Shown piece by piece: positions 16,806 to 25,790 of a stretch of DNA of 64,000 nt (its first letter is position 1; each line of letters starts with the position of its first letter). Position numbers and translations under genes: made by a program. The notes under the pieces are model-generated. The model saw only the letters and a list, made by a program, of their open reading frames with translations. It was not told the origin of the DNA and made no database searches. The DNA comes from Subtercola sp. (GTDB taxonomy: Bacteria > Actinomycetota > Actinomycetes > Actinomycetales > Microbacteriaceae): contig JAODBB010000005.1 in NCBI GenBank assembly GCA_025463745.1, forward strand, positions 59,329-123,328, written 5' to 3'.

Positions 16806-18833
16806 TCATCTCCTGCTGCCGTGTCGGCGGATGCGGTTCGATGCCATGACTGCTCCGGCGATGAGCGCGAGAACCGCGAATGCTCCGAGCGCGGCCATAC
16901 CGTTCGTGTTTTGGCCGGTCTCTGCGAGATCGCCGGAGTTCAGTGAGTATTGCGGAGAGCTCCGCGGGCGATATGGCGAAGTCTGCGGTGCGGATGCTGC
17001 CGGAGACGTGACGCCGGCAACCGATGTGACGGGAGCGATCGCCGCACTGTAGACCTGTCGGACGGTACCGGAAGGGATCGTGCCAGCCGTGATGACGGGG
17101 GCCGAGGGTGGCGTGATCTTAGTGTTCACGATAAACGGGTACCGCACGGGTATCGAAAGGCCTCCATGGGTGCCGGCGTTCACTACGACGGTGATCTTTG
17201 TGTCGGCTGGAGTCGTCGGTGTTCCGCTGATCAGGCCGGTCGTTGTATTGACCGACAAGCCTTCTGGAAGCCCAGTGACGGAGTACGTCACCGCTGTTGT
17301 GGATGATGTTAGTTGGAACGTGTACGGGTCACCGACTGTCGCGGCGGGCGGCGGGCCGGAAGTGATGGTCGGCCCGGCGGCGATCACGACGGTGACCTGT
17401 TGCGAGTCGGTAACGGTGTTTGAGGCATCGAGCACACTGAGGGTCACGGCGTAGCTACCGGGGGTGGTGGGTATTCCTGAAATCAGACCGGTCACGCTGA
17501 TTGCGAGGCCGTCGGGCAGGCCTGTCGCGCTGAACGCCGAGGGGGTGTTGGTTGCGGTCAGCTGGTAGCTGAAGGGCGCACCCGCGGTGCCCGCGGGGGG
17601 TGGCCCCGAGGTGATGGTGGGTGAGGTTGCGGCCGCAGGAGCGATGGTGATCGCCAGAGATTTCCCGGCAAAGCCACCATCGGGAGTTGTGGCGGCGATG
17701 GTGATCTCGAACTCACCCGAAGCCGTGGGGGTTCCGGTCACCAGACCGGTCGCGGTATCGAGCGCGAGGCCCCCGGGAAGGCCGACGACCCCCCAGGTGA
17801 CGGGTCGGTCGGCGGTGAGCCGAAAGGAGTAGGCGGTGCCGACGGTCGCTTCGGGGAGATCGGTGGTGGTTATTGCAGGCGGATTCACGATCACGAAGTG
17901 CGGTTGGATCGTGAGGAACAGGCCGGTGGTCGAGGTGCTGCCGTCTGTGGCGGTCGCGGTGACGTCGAGTTCGTAGTCGTTTCGGGCGGTAGTGGGGACT
18001 CCGCTGACGATGGCGGTCTGGGGGTCGAAAGTGAGCCCGGCAGGTAGGCCCGTGACAACCCAGGTCACGGGCTGGTCGGCGGTGAGGTGGTAGCTGTAAG
18101 GCACGTCTACTGTGCCGTCAGGCATCTTGCCCGACGTGATGGTGGGGCCGGTGACGATGACGAAGTGGGGGTGGATGGTGAAGAATGCGCCTTCACTGGT
18201 CGCGCCCCCATCCGCCCCGGTGGCTGTGACGAAGATCGCGAAACTTCCAGGCGTTGTCGGGGTGCCCGTGACGAGGGCGCCCTGCGGGTCGAAGCTGAGC
18301 CCGGCAGGCAGCCCGGTCGCCGACCAGGTGACTGGCTCGTTTGCCGTGAATTGGTAGCTGTAGGGCAGGTCGACGATGCCGTCGGGCATCTTGCCGGAGG
18401 TGATCACAGGCTCCACCGGCACCGGCACGACCTCAGGAGCAATGGATCGCGCTTGCGGTGCTGCCACGTTTGGTGCGGCAGAGGTCGGGGGCGCGTCGGA
18501 GGATACGGGGCTCACGTCGGCGGATGGCCCTGTCGGGCTTGGCGTGGCGCTGTCGTCGGCCGCGAGGGCCGGGCTGTCGGATGTTGACGGTGCTGGCGTC
18601 GGTGCTGGCGTCGGTGCTGGCGTCGGCGCTGGCGTTGTGGAGTCAGGGGCCGCGGCAGGATCGGTCGGGGTTGCTGTTTCGGGCGCGACGACCGCGTCTG
18701 GGTGCGCAGTCGGTGAGACGGTTGCCGCGGGTGCGTCGGCGGCGTAGGAGGCGACCGGTGCGGTCATCAGGGCGAGCGCGAGGATCACGCTTCCCGCGAC
18801 GAGGTAACCGCGGCGGTTGTAGTTGGCAGACAT
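16806..18833 (-). CDS. sortase-anchored surface protein with tandem putative-Ig (He_PIG) repeats
   Basis: 675 residues. A signal peptide (residues ~1-33, GYLVAGSVILALALMTAPVASYA) is followed by a Pro/Thr/Ala-rich stalk containing PAPTPAPTPAP. Five repeats of about 85 residues come next (each opening like PxITSGxxPxGTVGxPYSY and containing TGLPxGLxxxxxTGxxxGTPT), then a truncated sixth. The C-terminus is LAETG, a membrane span and RRHGSRR: a sorting signal of the LAXTG type used by actinobacterial class E sortases. The chosen ATG at 18833 follows AAAGAGAG; a GTG at 18854 is possible. Likely role: a wall-attached adhesive or structural protein. No sortase gene lies in the window. Confidence 0.88.
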   Translation of the reverse strand: MSANYNRRGYLVAGSVILALALMTAPVASYAADAPAATVSPTAHPDAVVAPETATPTDPAAAPDSTTPAPTPAPTPAPTPAPSTSDSPALAADDSATPSPTGPSADVSPVSSDAPPTSAAPNVAAPQARSIAPEVVPVPVEPVITSGKMPDGIVDLPYSYQFTANEPVTWSATGLPAGLSFDPQGALVTGTPTTPGSFAIFVTATGADGGATSEGAFFTIHPHFVIVTGPTITSGKMPDGTVDVPYSYHLTADQPVTWVVTGLPAGLTFDPQTAIVSGVPTTARNDYELDVTATATDGSTSTTGLFLTIQPHFVIVNPPAITTTDLPEATVGTAYSFRLTADRPVTWGVVGLPGGLALDTATGLVTGTPTASGEFEITIAATTPDGGFAGKSLAITIAPAAATSPTITSGPPPAGTAGAPFSYQLTATNTPSAFSATGLPDGLAISVTGLISGIPTTPGSYAVTLSVLDASNTVTDSQQVTVVIAAGPTITSGPPPAATVGDPYTFQLTSSTTAVTYSVTGLPEGLSVNTTTGLISGTPTTPADTKITVVVNAGTHGGLSIPVRYPFIVNTKITPPSAPVITAGTIPSGTVRQVYSAAIAPVTSVAGVTSPAASAPQTSPYRPRSSPQYSLNSGDLAETGQNTNGMAALGAFAVLALIAGAVMASNRIRRHGSRR

Positions 18834-19152
18834 GAGCGACTCTCTTTCGGTCACCGGTCTGCGAAGACGAGATCAGAATGCGGACTGTTCTCACCGATGA
18901 TTCAGTCTTAGTTGATGTTTGCTCATATTGCAAGTGATGCCGACAGGATGGGAGCGTGCGCATCGGCGGGAGTTGCGTAGCGAGCGAGAACGATCCACCC
19001 ACACCGAGAGCCAACACCCGTTCATGCTGTAGGCAGTTTCAGAGAAACCCTCACAAACGAACTTTACTCAGAGCGTACGCCCGGGAAATGAAAAATGCCA
19101 CCCTCGCAAGAAGGAGCATTCTCCCTTCAATAATTTTCGGAGCAGCGCGGGT
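18834..19152. other. 319-base gene-free region with a terminator-like hairpin
   Basis: I see no gene here. The right end holds GAAGGAG-CATT-CTCCCTTC (19110-19128), a hairpin just downstream of the HxlR gene that would end its minus-strand transcript. The left end is AT-rich (CTTAGTTGATGTTTGC around 18908) and probably contains the promoter of the surface protein. Confidence 0.6.
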
Positions 19153-19635
19153 TTAAGCGGGCGGGTTCTCCCCGGGGAGGTTCCCCCCGGGCACGTTCCC
19201 ACCCGGCACGTTCCCTCCGGGCAGGTTCTCTCTGGCCCACATGGTGAGCGCCTGCATCGCCGGCAGCAGGGCCTCGCCCGACGCGGCAAGGCGGTAGGCG
19301 ACGGTGACGGGTGGTCCGGCATCCACTGCCCGTGAGATGAGTCCCGCACCCGCGAGTTCGCTGAGACGTTCAGCGAGCACCGAGTCGCTGATGCCGTTGA
19401 CTCCGCGCCGCAGCTCGCTGAATCCCATGGGGCCGCCCGCGAGGGTGCCCAGAATGACGCCGTTCCACCGCTTGCCGAGAAAGCCGAATGCGCGCACGAG
19501 AGCACCGTCACAGGCACGGGGCTCGTGCGGTGACGCTACCGCGGCCGACGCGGCCGACGCGGCAGCCGGGGCAGACGCGACAGCCGGCGCAACCGGCGCG
19601 TCGATGCGCTCGAATGCTGCCGAACGTGAATCCAT
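19153..19635 (-). CDS. HxlR-family transcriptional regulator with a repeat tail
   Basis: 160 residues. An Ala/Pro-rich leader precedes the domain: CDGALVRAFGFLGKRWNGVIL, GFSELRRGVNGISDSVLAERL, and wing VTVAYRLAASGEALL. The C-terminus is a set of GGNVP-type pentapeptide repeats (NLPGGNVPGGNVPGGNLPG), absent from the family norm. It is divergent from the RutE-like reductase gene, which it most likely controls in response to electrophiles or nitro compounds. Confidence 0.86.
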   Translation of the reverse strand: MDSRSAAFERIDAPVAPAVASAPAAASAASAAVASPHEPRACDGALVRAFGFLGKRWNGVILGTLAGGPMGFSELRRGVNGISDSVLAERLSELAGAGLISRAVDAGPPVTVAYRLAASGEALLPAMQALTMWARENLPGGNVPGGNVPGGNLPGENPPA

Positions 19636-19667
19636 TCTCAGAGTGTACCAACCCTCGGGAACCGAGT

Positions 19668-19724
19668 GCTAGGTTGTGTGAAGCGACTTTGTTTTTACTA
19701 GTGACACACTTTTGAGGAGTAATA
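19668..19724. promoter_or_regulatory. HxlR operator/promoter region with a GAGGAG ribosome site
   Basis: The sequence around TTTTTACTAGTGACACAC (from ~19692) contains the palindrome ACTAGT at the usual place for an HxlR operator. GAGGAG stands seven bases upstream of the GTG start at 19725. Confidence 0.5.
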
Positions 19725-20366
19725 GTGACCGACCTGGCAGAGGCCCCCGAATCCGATCGAACGAGCGGGTTGACACCACTAGACGCTGCCGCACGCGCAG
19801 CCCTCTTCACCGAGGCGCATACCGCGCATACGTTCGCCGAGACGCCCGTCACCGAGGCTGAATTGGCCGAAATCTGGGAACTCGCGCGCTGGGCCCCCAC
19901 TTCGGCGAACTTTCAGCCTCTGCGCGTTCTCTACGTGAACAGTGCTGAGGGTCGCGCCCGCCTCGTGGACCACATGAACGAGGGCAACAAGGCCAAGACC
20001 GCTGCGGCCCCCGCCGTGGCCGTGCTGGCTCTCGACTCGCGCTTTCACACGCAGCTGCCGAACGTTCTGCCCGAGGCGATGGCCGCCCCCCTGACCGACA
20101 TGTTCGAGGCCAACGAAGAAGCGCGTGCGAACTCGGCGCAGTTCAACTCGGCGCTGCAGGCCGGCTACTTCATTCTCGCGGTGCGCGCTCTCGGACTGGC
20201 CGCCGGGCCGATGCTCGGTTACAACAAAGACGCCGTCGACACCGAGTTCTTCGGCGACAGCCCGTGGCGCACCATTCTCGTCGTGAACATCGGTCACCCC
20301 GGCGAGGGCGCTTTTCGCGATCGGCTGCCGCGTCTCGACCACTCCGACGTGGTGCGCTGGGCCTAG
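19725..20366 (+). CDS. nitroreductase-family protein of the RutE/malonic semialdehyde reductase type
   Basis: 213 residues starting at GTG. LWELARWAPTSANFQPLRVLYV-type sequence (here WELARWAPTSANFQPLRVLYV from residue ~53), ALQAGYFILAVRALGLAAGPMLGY and the C-terminal NIGHPGEGAFRDRLPRLDHSDVV are the hallmarks of the RutE/HadB group. These are flavoproteins that reduce 3-oxo acids, quinones or nitro groups. There is no pyrimidine-degradation (rut) operon beside it, and control by an HxlR regulator argues for electrophile detoxification. Confidence 0.86.
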   Translation: MTDLAEAPESDRTSGLTPLDAAARAALFTEAHTAHTFAETPVTEAELAEIWELARWAPTSANFQPLRVLYVNSAEGRARLVDHMNEGNKAKTAAAPAVAVLALDSRFHTQLPNVLPEAMAAPLTDMFEANEEARANSAQFNSALQAGYFILAVRALGLAAGPMLGYNKDAVDTEFFGDSPWRTILVVNIGHPGEGAFRDRLPRLDHSDVVRWA

Positions 20367-20389
20367 CCGAGCGGGCCGGGCGATTTCGT

Positions 20390-20442
20390 CGGAGATATCG
20401 ATCGGGTGAGGGCTATTGCCTGGCACCCTGTCGAAATCTCCG
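20390..20442. repeat. hairpin repeat family 1, copy 1
   Basis: A 53-base imperfect palindrome: CGGAGATaTCGA pairs with TCGAaATCTCCG, then GGGTG with CACCC, capped by GGC-TATT-GCC. It lies between the convergent RutE-like and MMPL genes. Related copies are at 58907-58957 and 61305-61355. Confidence 0.8.
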
Positions 20443-20481
20443 CCGTTTTCACCGGTCGCGCCCTCCAGACTGCGAAGATGC

Positions 20482-22788
20482 TCAGCTCGGCTGAGGCGGC
20501 TGGGGCGGCGCCGCGGGCGAGGACGAGGGCGCGGGCGCGGGCGAGGACGAGGCCGGCCCACCGTGGGGTTTCACGTGGTGCGCGCCAGAGGAGCGCGCGA
20601 GCTTCGACGGCCACCAGATACGGGCGCCGATGTCGTAGGCGAGCGCCGGAACGAGCAGCGAGCGCACGATGAAGGTGTCGAGCAGCACTCCGAACGCCAC
20701 GATGAACGCGATCTGCACGAGAAACAGAATCGGCACCACCCCGAGTGCCGCGAACGTCGCCGCCAGCACGATGCCCGCCGAAGTGATGACGCCACCGGTG
20801 GCGGCGAGTCCGCGCAGGATGCCCGGGCGGGTGCCGTGCAGCATCGATTCCTCGCGCACTCGCGTCATGAGAAAAATGTTGTAGTCGACGCCGAGTGCCA
20901 CCAAGAAGACGAAGCCGAACAGCGGCACCGACGGGTCAGCTCCCGCGAAGTCGAACACGTGGTTGAAGACGACCGCCGAGATGCCGAGCGTTGCCGAGTA
21001 CGAGAGAACGACGGTGCCGATCAGCAACAGCGGTGCCACGATCGCGCGCAGCAACAGCATCAGAATCACGAGAATGACAAGCAAGACGATCGGGATGATC
21101 GTGGCCAGGTCGCGCTGAGCGGTCGTATTGGTGTCGAGGCTCAGGGCGGTCTGCCCGCCCACGAGCGAACCGGGCGATGCTGTCGCGAGGGTATTGCGCA
21201 GGTCGACCACCACGTTCTGCGCTGCGTCGGAGTCGGGGGCGTCGGTGAGTGTGGCCTCGATGAGTACCTGCCCGTCGACCACCACCGGCGGCGCGCTAGG
21301 CGCAACGGATGCAGCCGCGGCCCCCGATCCTGACGCGGACGCACCTGCCGCGCTGCCCGGTGCACCGGATGCGGCACTCGTCGCGCCCCCGCCCTGCGAC
21401 CCGCTGTACACGAACGCGTTGGTGAGCCCGGTGGTGGCAGAAACCGCAGCGAGCGTCGCGTCGGCCTGCGACTGCGGTGTGACCACGACGACGGGGCTTC
21501 CACTGCCGGCGTCGAAGTGCTCGGCGAGCGCCTTCTGCCCGTCGACCGATTGAGACTGCGAGAGCAACAGGTCGGTCTGCGGCACACCGCTCGCGCTGAG
21601 CTGAAGCAGACCGAGGCTGAAGACGCCGAGGAGCACGGCTGTGACGATCCAGGTGACGCGGGGGCGGCGGGCGATGAGGCGGCCGACGGCACCCCAGATG
21701 CCGGCGATACGCGGGGCTGGCTCAGCGTCGGAACTAGTAGCAGTAACCCCGGCGCCCCCACGGGCATCCATAGCCTTCGGCATGAACGGCCAGAACGCGG
21801 CGCGCCCCGCGAGCAGCAGCATCGCGGGAAGCGCCGTCATCGCCGCCACGAACGAGAACGCGATGGCGATGGCCGCCACGGGCCCGAGCCCCTTGTTCGA
21901 GTTGAGGTCGGAGAAGAGCAGACACAACACCGCCAGAATCACGGTCGCCGCCGAGGCCGCCACCGGCTCTGCTGCGCGCCGAAGCGCGATCGTCATGGCC
22001 CGCCAGGCGCTGGGTTCGAAGCGCAGGGCCTCCCGATACCGCGAGACGATCAGTAGCGAGTAGTCGGTCGCCGCACCGATGGCGAGAATGGCGAGAATGC
22101 CCCGGCTCTGCCCGGTCACCGTCACCCAGCCGGCCTTCGCCACCGCGTAGACCAGCAGAATGCTGCCTGTCAGAGCGAACGCACTGGTCAGCAGCACGAT
22201 GACCGGCAGCAGCAGCGAACGGTACACGATCAGCAGAATCACGAACACCGCGGCGAGCGCCACGAGCAGCAGAATGCCGTCGATTCCGGCGAATCCGGCT
22301 CCGAAGTCGGCGCCCAGCGCGGCCGGCCCGGTGACATACGACGTGAGACCCGCGACGGGGTCGGTCGACAGCACCGACCGCATATCGGCGACCACGGTCG
22401 ATCCGTCGGCGCTCGAATCGACCGCAACGAAAGCTTGAAGGGCGTGCCCGTCGGTTGACGGCACCGCGGGCGAGACGCTCTGGATGCCCGCGATCTCGCC
22501 GATCGCCGTCAAATCACTCGCGACCGAGGCCTGCTCTGCCGGCGTGATCGCGGCAGAGCTGGTGTACAGCACGATCGCTGGCACGGTGTCGGAGCCGAAG
22601 AACTGCGTCTGCAACGACTGCACCTTGGTCGACTCCGCACTGGCCGGCAGGTACGAACTCTGGTCGTTGTTCGTGACCTCGCTGATGGTGCCGAAGGTCG
22701 GGCCGCCCTGCGACGAGATGAAGATCCAGATGCCGACGACGACAAGCGGCAGCAGAACGCGCAACCAACGGGGAGGCAGCGCCTTCAT
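20482..22788 (-). CDS. MMPL-family (RND superfamily) transporter
   Basis: 768 residues from the ATG at 22788. An N-terminal span is followed by a large extracytoplasmic loop (residues ~40-190), then five spans. A second half repeats this plan with a Ser/Ala-rich outer loop and ends in FGFVFLVALGVDYNIFLMTRV, LAATGGVITSAGIVLA and a Pro/Ser-rich tail. Inner features GAATDYSLLIVSRYREAL and GVDYNIFLMTR hold the intramembrane Asp-Tyr pairs that carry protons in MMPL proteins. It should export lipids or hydrophobic compounds. The start lies two bases after the stop of the EXPERA gene, so the two are coupled. Confidence 0.9.
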   Translation of the reverse strand: MKALPPRWLRVLLPLVVVGIWIFISSQGGPTFGTISEVTNNDQSSYLPASAESTKVQSLQTQFFGSDTVPAIVLYTSSAAITPAEQASVASDLTAIGEIAGIQSVSPAVPSTDGHALQAFVAVDSSADGSTVVADMRSVLSTDPVAGLTSYVTGPAALGADFGAGFAGIDGILLLVALAAVFVILLIVYRSLLLPVIVLLTSAFALTGSILLVYAVAKAGWVTVTGQSRGILAILAIGAATDYSLLIVSRYREALRFEPSAWRAMTIALRRAAEPVAASAATVILAVLCLLFSDLNSNKGLGPVAAIAIAFSFVAAMTALPAMLLLAGRAAFWPFMPKAMDARGGAGVTATSSDAEPAPRIAGIWGAVGRLIARRPRVTWIVTAVLLGVFSLGLLQLSASGVPQTDLLLSQSQSVDGQKALAEHFDAGSGSPVVVVTPQSQADATLAAVSATTGLTNAFVYSGSQGGGATSAASGAPGSAAGASASGSGAAAASVAPSAPPVVVDGQVLIEATLTDAPDSDAAQNVVVDLRNTLATASPGSLVGGQTALSLDTNTTAQRDLATIIPIVLLVILVILMLLLRAIVAPLLLIGTVVLSYSATLGISAVVFNHVFDFAGADPSVPLFGFVFLVALGVDYNIFLMTRVREESMLHGTRPGILRGLAATGGVITSAGIVLAATFAALGVVPILFLVQIAFIVAFGVLLDTFIVRSLLVPALAYDIGARIWWPSKLARSSGAHHVKPHGGPASSSPAPAPSSSPAAPPQPPQPS

Positions 22789-22790
22789 CG

Positions 22791-23351
22791 TCAGAACTTT
22801 CTCGTGAATGGCAGAGGCTTGCGCATGCGAATAAGCAAGAGCAGCGGAATCAGCACATACGCACCGTTGTAGAGCAGAAAAACTCCCGGATGCGGCGTGC
22901 GCCACTCGAGTTCGCCGAAAAATTCGACGCCGAACACCACGATGCCGGTGAGGGCCGCGATCATCGTCGCGTAGATCACGGCGGGCAGCTGAATCCAGTT
23001 CCAGCGACGAATGAACGCCAGCACGAGCAGCACGTAGAACGGCATGTACACGAAGGCCGACAGGCCCGTCACGATGCGCATCCAGAACGGGGGGTGCAGA
23101 AACAGCGGGTCGTTGACCGAGGAATAGGCATAGTTCCACTGCGCGAAGATGAGCGGAGCATCCGGTGTCTGCGCGATGCCGAGCGTCGGAATAGCGTCGC
23201 TGATCAGGCAGGTCACGAAGAAGATCGAGAAGAACACCACGAAGACGATGTCGAACGGGCGCTTCGCCAATGGCAGCGAGGCGGGCTTCGCGGTCGTTGC
23301 GCTGGTCGCCGAGCTCTCGGCGGCCGCAACCGGGGTGGTGGTCTCTGACAC
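22791..23351 (-). CDS. EXPERA-domain membrane protein (TMEM97/emopamil-binding-like)
   Basis: 186 residues, GTG start, with a Ser/Thr/Ala-rich cytoplasmic leader and four membrane spans. The order FAQWNYAYSSVNDPLFLHPP, FVYMPFYVLLVLAFIRRWNW, IQLPAVIYATMIAAL and YNGAYVLIPLLLLIRM follows human TMEM97 closely, including its two acidic residues (here Asp52 and Asp81). EXPERA proteins are sterol isomerases or lipid/ligand-binding proteins of internal membranes. It is immediately followed by, and coupled to, an MMPL transporter. An enzymatic or chaperone-like role in handling the lipid cargo is inference. Confidence 0.82.
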   Translation of the reverse strand: MSETTTPVAAAESSATSATTAKPASLPLAKRPFDIVFVVFFSIFFVTCLISDAIPTLGIAQTPDAPLIFAQWNYAYSSVNDPLFLHPPFWMRIVTGLSAFVYMPFYVLLVLAFIRRWNWIQLPAVIYATMIAALTGIVVFGVEFFGELEWRTPHPGVFLLYNGAYVLIPLLLLIRMRKPLPFTRKF

Positions 23352-23448
23352 ACCTTCATGCTACCGATTCGGTACGGCCAGGCGAGGTGCCGCGCGCGAG
23401 CCCGGGCGACCGGATGTTCGGCGTGCCGTTTGGCTTACGCTGTGGTTC

Positions 23449-23946
23449 ATGACATCAGAGCCGACTGCCGCACCGACCGAGACCGACCTGGCTTTACTGC
23501 GCGAGGCCATTGCGGTCTCGAAGAGCGCGGTCGCGGCCGGTAACCACCCCTTCGGCGCCGTGCTCGTCGACCCCGACGGCGCTGTCGTGCTGTCGGCAGA
23601 GAACACCGTGGTCACTCTGAACGACTGCACCGGCCACGCCGAGACAAATCTCGTGCGCCTCGCCTGGCGAGAGATCGGAGCGGAACGGCTCGGCGACTAC
23701 TCGCTCTACACGAGCTGTGAGCCCTGCGCGATGTGCTCCGGCGCCATCTACTGGTCGGGCATCGGCCGGGTCGTCTTCGCCATGTCGGAGGCCGAGTTGC
23801 ACGAGCTCACCGGCGACAACCCCGAGAATCCCACCATGTCGATCGACAGCCGGGTCGTCTTGAACGCCGGGCAGCGCTCCATCGCCGTCGTCGGCCCGGC
23901 CATCTCGGCCGAGGCGCGTGTGGCGCACGAGGGCTTCTGGGGCTGA
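23449..23946 (+). CDS. cytidine/deoxycytidylate-type nucleoside deaminase
   Basis: 165 residues. The zinc site is complete: CTGHAETNLVRLA supplies His and the proton-shuttling Glu, and YTSCEPCAMCSGAIYWSGI the two Cys. NHPFGAVLVDPDG is the conserved early strand. The C-terminus EARVAHEGFWG is typical of the guanine deaminase/TadA-related branch. It should hydrolyse the amino group of a purine or pyrimidine base in the cytosol. Guanine deaminase is most likely, but the tRNA adenosine deaminase branch is close. Confidence 0.88.
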   Translation: MTSEPTAAPTETDLALLREAIAVSKSAVAAGNHPFGAVLVDPDGAVVLSAENTVVTLNDCTGHAETNLVRLAWREIGAERLGDYSLYTSCEPCAMCSGAIYWSGIGRVVFAMSEAELHELTGDNPENPTMSIDSRVVLNAGQRSIAVVGPAISAEARVAHEGFWG

Positions 23947-23981
23947 CCCAGTATGGCCGCCGACTCGATCGGCGGGCTCGG

Positions 23982-24752
23982 TCAGCGCTGCATGAGGGGC
24001 GCGGCAGCGGCGAACGCCAGCACCACCTTCGTAATGACGACGATGAAGCTGACCACCCAGAGGGCGATGTACACCCACATCACCGTCATGCCGCGACCGA
24101 CCTGTGAGCGCACGACCACGCTGCGGCCGATGAGGTAGACGATGGCCCCGAAGCCGAGCAGAAAGCTGAACGCCCAGTAGAATCGCCGCGCGAATCCCGC
24201 ACGCCCGAGCCTGCGGTAGTCGAGATACGCCAGCACCACCGTGACGGCGACCACCAGCCAACCGATGACGACACTGATCGCGTAGCCCGGTCCTAGGTCG
24301 GCGTAGATCGCCGGATTCATGCCGGCCGTGCCGGTACCGGTGCGCACCGAGGACTGCTGCACGACCGCCGCGACGAACGGTGAGAGATCCCAGCTCGCGA
24401 AGGAGATGATGGTGAGTACGGGCAGCAGTGCGATGATCCAGGCGAACGGGGTGTAGGGCGACGCGGCCGGGGTGAGGGCGGGCGCGGCGGCCGTGCTCGG
24501 GTAGCCCGTAGAGTAGCCGGCGGCAGGATAGCTCACTGCCGCGTGGCCGGCCGCAGGGCTGCTCGCGGCTGCGTAGTCGGGCACCACCGGCGCACCGCCC
24601 GCAGAGGTTTGGCCGAGGTCGTGGGTGTGCTCCGTCCACGAGGCACCGTTCCACCACCGCAGCACGCCGGGCGTCGCACCATCGGGATACCAGCCGGCGG
24701 CCGGCTGGCCTCGGTTCGGCTCGTGCGGGCCGGTCATGGGGGTGTTGGTCAT
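23982..24752 (-). CDS. DUF2510 membrane protein
   Basis: 256 residues. An N-terminal DUF2510 unit (GWYPDGATPGVLRWWNGASWTEHTH-type, residues ~20-45) is followed by a Pro/Ala/Tyr linker and four membrane spans. AAGGACTGCGC-type sequence (AAGGA seven bases upstream) supports the ATG at 24752. These proteins are widespread in actinobacteria and unassigned; the short Trp-rich unit may bind peptidoglycan or another envelope polymer. It is convergent with the deaminase gene. Confidence 0.8.
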   Translation of the reverse strand: MTNTPMTGPHEPNRGQPAAGWYPDGATPGVLRWWNGASWTEHTHDLGQTSAGGAPVVPDYAAASSPAAGHAAVSYPAAGYSTGYPSTAAAPALTPAASPYTPFAWIIALLPVLTIISFASWDLSPFVAAVVQQSSVRTGTGTAGMNPAIYADLGPGYAISVVIGWLVVAVTVVLAYLDYRRLGRAGFARRFYWAFSFLLGFGAIVYLIGRSVVVRSQVGRGMTVMWVYIALWVVSFIVVITKVVLAFAAAAPLMQR

Positions 24753-24896
24753 GCGCAGTCCTTCGTGAATGGTCGTCTGGCGGGCAGGCTGCGAGACTGT
24801 GAAGCGAAAAGTTACCTGTGCGGATGCTAGTACGAAACTGCTGTGCATCGGCCGACGCGCGGGCCCGACGCGGGCATCCGGAGCGAAGATAGACGC

Positions 24897-25112
24897 ATGG
24901 ACCCCGCCAAACGCCTGATGTTCTGGCTGAAGGTGCCTTACGCGGCCGATGTCGCACTGGCGCTCATCGCGGTGGCGCTGCTGGCGAGTGGCCGCCCGGT
25001 GGGCTGGTGGGTGCTCGTGTTCGCCGCGGTGCGCGCCGTCGTCGGCACGATCGCCCTCGTCTGGCTGGCGCCCCGGATGCTCGCCCGTCGAGCCTCGCAG
25101 CAACACCCCTGA
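24897..25112 (+). CDS. small two-span membrane protein
   Basis: 71 residues: MDPAKRLMFWLKVPYAADVA, a first span (ALALIAVALLASG), a short turn GRPVGW and a second span ending in a basic tail. It is not a family I recognise. It ends three bases before the convergent VapC gene, so the 3' ends are tightly packed. Codon use and GC resemble the neighbours. Confidence 0.6.
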   Translation: MDPAKRLMFWLKVPYAADVALALIAVALLASGRPVGWWVLVFAAVRAVVGTIALVWLAPRMLARRASQQHP

Positions 25113-25115
25113 CGT

Positions 25116-25532
25116 TCAGTGCCGGTCAGCTGCAGCAGGGCCCGACACGTCGATCGCGAGGCCATGTGATGCGGCCTGCAGCCGTGAATCGTTGGTCCAG
25201 AGTTCGTCGCAGCGGTGCGCAAGCGCGGCCGCGAGATGCAAAGCATCTGGAGCGGCGAGTCGATGCCTGGCCCGAATCTCGGCCGCCCGCACGAACTGAT
25301 CGCCCGTGATTTCGACAAGCCCGAACTGCTCGAAGGCGTCGAGGTAGTGATCGTGGAGTGCGAGGTCGTCGGCTCGTAACGGCCCGACAAGACACTCCAT
25401 CTTGACCAGCGGGCTGATGACGAAGTGCTGCTCGCCCGCGCTGGCAAGGCGCTGCCGAATCGCGGCTCCGCGCTCAGTGTCGTCTTCGACCGCATAGATC
25501 AGCACACAGGAGTCGAGATACGTTATTCCCAC
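25116..25532 (-). CDS. PIN-domain toxin, VapC-like
   Basis: 138 residues with the PIN acidic set: YLDSCVLIYAVEDD at the N-terminus, KMECLVGP in the middle, APDALHLAAALAHRCDELWTND at the end. This is a complete Mg-dependent ribonuclease site. The GTG start overlaps the antitoxin gene by ten bases. Toxins of this class cleave tRNA or rRNA and stall translation when the antitoxin is degraded. Nothing suggests inactivation. Confidence 0.9.
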   Translation of the reverse strand: MGITYLDSCVLIYAVEDDTERGAAIRQRLASAGEQHFVISPLVKMECLVGPLRADDLALHDHYLDAFEQFGLVEITGDQFVRAAEIRARHRLAAPDALHLAAALAHRCDELWTNDSRLQAASHGLAIDVSGPAAADRH

Positions 25533-25780
25533 GCGGCTCGCTCATCTGCGATCTGCCGATCGAGTTCTTCGACTGTGCGGCCCGAATGAACGGGCGCGGG
25601 GTGAGTCGTGAGCCACAGGGCCGCTCGCGAACCTGTGAAACGTTCTTCGTCGTCGATCACGGCCACGAGACGAACGACAGGCCTGCCGCGCTTGGAGATG
25701 ACGATGTCTTCCCCCTCGCTCGCAGCTGCGACGAGCTTGGAAAGGCTATTGCGCGCGTCGAGCACGTTCACAGACCGCAT
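25523..25780 (-). CDS. Phd/YefM-type antitoxin, partner of the PIN toxin
   Basis: 85 residues. The N-terminal Phd/YefM DNA-binding domain reads VNVLDARNSLSKLVAAASEGEDIVISKRGRPVVRLV in order, and the C-terminal tail (VEELDRQIADERAAWE) should wrap the toxin. AGGAGG lies nine bases before the ATG and overlaps the right arm of the operator palindrome, so repressor binding could block both transcription and the leader. Confidence 0.9.
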   Translation of the reverse strand: MRSVNVLDARNSLSKLVAAASEGEDIVISKRGRPVVRLVAVIDDEERFTGSRAALWLTTHPAPVHSGRTVEELDRQIADERAAWE

Positions 25781-25790
25781 CGGTTTACCT

